This document shows positions 5,809 through 5,845 of a stretch of DNA of 5,845 nucleotides, in pieces. The notes beneath the pieces are model-generated. The model was given only the letters and a program-made list of their open reading frames with translations, was not told the origin of the DNA and made no database searches. The position numbers and the translations under genes are program-made. Position 1 is the stretch's first letter; each line of letters opens with the position of its first letter. Source of the DNA: an uncultured Clostridia bacterium (GTDB taxonomy: Bacteria; Bacillota; Clostridia; Oscillospirales; Ruminococcaceae); the NCBI GenBank assembly GCA_937871145.1, contig CALMXN010000230.1, positions 1 through 5,845 of the forward strand, read 5' to 3'.

Positions 5809-5845
5809 TTATATATAAGTGAGGTATGACATACTCATATCAAAA
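5809..5845. other. window end, no supported gene
   Basis: These 37 nt after the secreted-protein stop hold no terminator-like hairpin. AAGTGAGG (5817-5824) resembles a ribosome binding site, but the nearest ATG (5826) is only 1 nt away, too close to be used. A later start outside the window is possible. GTATG-A-CATAC (5824-5834) is a short perfect palindrome of unknown meaning. Confidence 0.4.

Noticed and set aside
5812..5845. A new gene starting at ATG 5826
   Set aside because: The purine-rich stretch before it is only 1 nt away and just a few codons remain in the window, so there is nothing to support it.
1..5845. CRISPR array, tRNA, rRNA, insertion sequence or attachment site
   Set aside because: No repeated spacer pattern, cloverleaf, transposase-like frame or terminal repeats are visible on either strand.

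Overview
The window holds a compact, co-directional operon for an electron-bifurcating (NADH- and ferredoxin-linked) [FeFe]-hydrogenase of the HydABC type (group A3). After a strong terminator comes one small secreted protein that I cannot assign. The low GC content, strong AGGAGG-type ribosome binding sites, Bacillota-style promoter and Rex-like operator point to a strictly anaerobic fermenting Clostridia member. A Ruminococcus-like gut or rumen bacterium is my best guess, by inference from gene order and protein style.

Layout: positions 1-171 are a regulatory leader with an extended -10 promoter and an 18-bp near-match to the Rex (NADH-sensing repressor) operator within it. Next are hydC (172-666, NuoE-like), a stand-alone GHKL/HATPase_c protein (670-1227), a small thioredoxin-fold [2Fe-2S]-like protein (1255-1617), hydB (1632-3422, NuoF-like flavin and FeS subunit) and hydA (3440-5185, H-cluster catalytic subunit). 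Gaps between genes are 3 to 27 nt, so all five are almost certainly one transcript, ended by the hairpin at 5193-5224. The 137 nt after it (5225-5361) carry AT-rich inverted repeats and lead into a secreted 148-residue protein (5362-5808). The last 37 nt show no supported gene.

How the genes work together: HydB binds FMN and NAD(H) and is the flavin-based branching point. HydC carries a [2Fe-2S] cluster next to it. HydA carries a relay of FeS clusters and the H-cluster. In a fermenting cell the complex would reoxidise NADH and reduced ferredoxin together while releasing H2. A Rex site fits this job, because the operon would be derepressed when NADH accumulates. The two small genes between hydC and hydB are known companions of such operons, but their roles are unsettled. 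The maturases HydE, HydF and HydG are not in this window.

Points most worth a second look are the Rex operator, the kinase-less ATPase, the three-cysteine ferredoxin-like protein that resembles the N-terminus of HydB, the Cys-to-Ser change in the HydA L1 motif with a possible partner cysteine, and the hairpin/T-run leader before the secreted protein gene.
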